From Nocardioides sp. Root122 (lineage in GTDB: Bacteria; Actinomycetota; Actinomycetes; Propionibacteriales; Nocardioidaceae), in contig NZ_LMDE01000009.1 in NCBI RefSeq assembly GCF_001425025.1, positions 201,357 through 265,356 on the forward strand: a DNA stretch of 64,000 nucleotides, read 5' to 3'. Positions 62,446 through 64,000 of this stretch are shown here, one piece after another. Made by a program: the position numbers and the translations under genes. Each line of letters starts with the position of its first letter. Position 1 is the first letter of the stretch. The notes below the pieces were generated by a model, which worked only from the letters and a program-made list of their open reading frames with translations, made no database searches and was not told the DNA's origin.

Positions 62446-64000
62446 CACACATCCTCCTTCTGGGACGGCTGGCCCCAGATGCCGAGCTCCACGGTGGTGT
62501 CCTCGGCCTGGCCGACGAGGTCGGCGATCACGTGGGCCAGCTGGGTGGCCTTGAGCGGGAGGCCGCGCACCTCGTTGTAGCCGACGACGTCGACGAGGTA
62601 CTCGGCGCGGAGCAGCAGGGAGAGCTGGCCGAGGTTCATCTCGGGCACCAGCACCTTGTCGTAGCGCTTGAGCACCTCGCCCAGGTCCTTGGGGAACGGG
62701 TTGAGGTGCCGAAGGTGTGCCTGCGCGACGTGGTAGCCGGCCTTGCGCACCCGGCGTACGCCGGCGCCGATGGGGCCGTAGGTCGAGCCCCAGCCGAGGA
62801 CGAGCACCTTGGCCTCGCCGCTGGGGTCGTCGACCTCGAGCGGCGGCAGCGAGTCGGCGACGCGGTCGACCTTGGCCTGGCGGGTGCGGACCATGAAGTC
62901 GTGGTTGGCCGGGTCGTAGGAGATGTTGCCGTGGCCGTCGCCCTTCTCGAGCCCGCCGAGGCGGTGCTCGAGGCCCGGGGTGCCCGGGATCGCCCACGGG
63001 CGCGCCAAGGTGGCCTCGTCGCGCAGGTAGGGCCAGAACTCGGCGTCGTCGCCCTCGCCGTGGTTGGTCTCGGTGGCGAACGCCGGGTCGATCGCCGGCA
63101 GCTCGTCGAGGGACGGGATCCGCCACGGCTCGGAGCCGTTGGCGAGGTAGCCGTCGGAGAGCAGCATGACCGGCGTGCGGTAGGTGATGGCGATGCGCAC
63201 GGCCTCGACGGCCGCGTCGAAGCAGTCGCCGGGGGAGCGCGGCGCGACGATCGGGAGCGGTGCCTCGCCGTTGCGGCCGAACATCGCCTGGAGCAGGTCG
63301 GCCTGCTCGGTCTTGGTGGGCAGGCCGGTCGACGGCCCGCCACGCTGCACGTCGACGACGACGAGCGGCAGCTCGGTCATGATCGCGAGGCCGATCGCCT
63401 CCGACTTGAGGGAGACGCCCGGGCCGGACGTGGTGGTGACGCCCAGCTGGCCGGCGAAGGATGCGCCGATGGCGGCACCCACGCCCGCGATCTCGTCCTC
63501 GGCCTGGAACGTCGTCACGCCGAAGCCCTTGTGCTTCGAGAGCTCGTGGAGGATGTCGGAGGCCGGGGTGATCGGGTAGGACCCCAGGAAGACTGGCAGC
63601 CCGGCCTGCACGCCGCCGGCGATGAGGCCGTAGGACAGGGCGAGGTTGCCGGTGATGTTGCGGTAGGTGCCGGACGGCATGGTGGCCGGCTTGATCTCGT
63701 AGCGGACCGCGAACGCCTCGGTGGTCTCGCCGAAGTACCAGCCGGACTTGAAGGCGGTGATGTTGGCGTCGCGGATCGCGGGGACCTTGGCGAAGCGCTT
63801 GGAGACGAAGTCGACGGTCGTCTCGGTCGGGCGGCCGTACATCCACGACAGGAGGCCCAGCGCGAACATGTTCTTCGCGCGCGAGGCGTCCTTGCGGGAG
63901 AGGCCGAACTCCTTGACCGCCTCGACCGTCATGCCCGTCAGGTCGACGGTGTGCACCACGAAGTCGGCCAGGCTCTCGTCCTCGAGCGGGTTGGCCTGGT
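62445..64000 (-). CDS. 2-oxoacid:ferredoxin oxidoreductase, alpha subunit (KorA-like), 5' end outside window
   Basis: The frame runs through the right edge, so the first residues are missing; the visible part is about 518 residues. The gamma-type domain comes first (GLSRKDASRAKNMFALGLLSW), then the alpha domain with GSYPITPASDILHELSKHKG, TFQAEDEIAGVGAAIGASFAG, TTSGPGVSLKSEAIGLAI and VVDVQRGGPSTGLPTKTEQ, followed by the C-terminal domain (HLRHLNPFPKDLGEVL). The fused gamma-alpha arrangement is typical for actinobacterial KorA. Confidence 0.9.
   Translation of the reverse strand, partial: QANPLEDESLADFVVHTVDLTGMTVEAVKEFGLSRKDASRAKNMFALGLLSWMYGRPTETTVDFVSKRFAKVPAIRDANITAFKSGWYFGETTEAFAVRYEIKPATMPSGTYRNITGNLALSYGLIAGGVQAGLPVFLGSYPITPASDILHELSKHKGFGVTTFQAEDEIAGVGAAIGASFAGQLGVTTTSGPGVSLKSEAIGLAIMTELPLVVVDVQRGGPSTGLPTKTEQADLLQAMFGRNGEAPLPIVAPRSPGDCFDAAVEAVRIAITYRTPVMLLSDGYLANGSEPWRIPSLDELPAIDPAFATETNHGEGDDAEFWPYLRDEATLARPWAIPGTPGLEHRLGGLEKGDGHGNISYDPANHDFMVRTRQAKVDRVADSLPPLEVDDPSGEAKVLVLGWGSTYGPIGAGVRRVRKAGYHVAQAHLRHLNPFPKDLGEVLKRYDKVLVPEMNLGQLSLLLRAEYLVDVVGYNEVRGLPLKATQLAHVIADLVGQAEDTTVELGIWGQPSQKEDV

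Overview
The window is high-GC actinobacterial chromosome, most likely from Nocardioides or a close relative in the Nocardioidaceae. The evidence is very high GC at third codon positions, many GTG starts, ATGA/GTGA/TGATG start-stop overlaps, many apparently leaderless genes, and a gene order that (from memory) resembles M. tuberculosis Rv0500A-Rv0562 and the Streptomyces bldN-rex-hem region. No tRNA, rRNA, IS transposase, prophage or CRISPR array was recognised. The first and last genes are cut by the window edges.

Region 1 (1-12.3 kb) holds the end of a surface protein, a class F-like sortase, a TetR regulator with a membrane protein, an AcuC-type deacetylase, an excisionase-type HTH protein, the 33-residue ribosomal protein bS22, an NAD-epimerase, a lysophospholipid-type acyltransferase, a BldN-like ECF sigma factor with a probable membrane anti-sigma factor, a HAD phosphatase, an acyl-CoA synthetase, a glutaredoxin and a flavin monooxygenase. 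Region 2 (12.4-25.2 kb) is the redox and haem block: rex-hemA-hemC-cobA/hemD, hemB, a lytic transglycosylase, hemL, a histidine phosphatase, then tlpA-resB-ccsB for cytochrome c maturation. The ccdA gene usually found in that last cluster is absent. Region 3 (25.2-41.6 kb) holds menaquinone genes (menA, menE-menC-menD, menF, menG) mixed with two paralogous MFS transporters, small proteins, a GH16 glycosidase, an L,D-transpeptidase and a degenerate adenylate-forming protein. Region 4 (41.8-58.5 kb) is a complete 14-gene nuoA-N operon ending in a polyprenyl diphosphate synthase gene. Region 5 (58.5-64 kb) has a nuclease-like gene bracketed by inverted arrays of a short repeat, then rarD, a small secreted protein, and the two subunits of a 2-oxoacid:ferredoxin oxidoreductase.

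Much of the window serves respiration. MenF/D/C/E/A/G plus the polyprenyl synthase supply menaquinone, complex I reduces it, the hem genes and Ccs proteins supply haem and cytochrome c, and Rex (NAD+/NADH sensor) probably controls its own operon and nuo through matching 18-bp operators. The most unusual observations are the repeat-bracketed nuclease-fold gene with a foldable leader (58541-59864), NuoG with all four N7 cluster cysteines replaced, the missing ccdA, the degenerate acyl-CoA-synthetase-like protein beside menF, and a BldN/RsbN-like pair.
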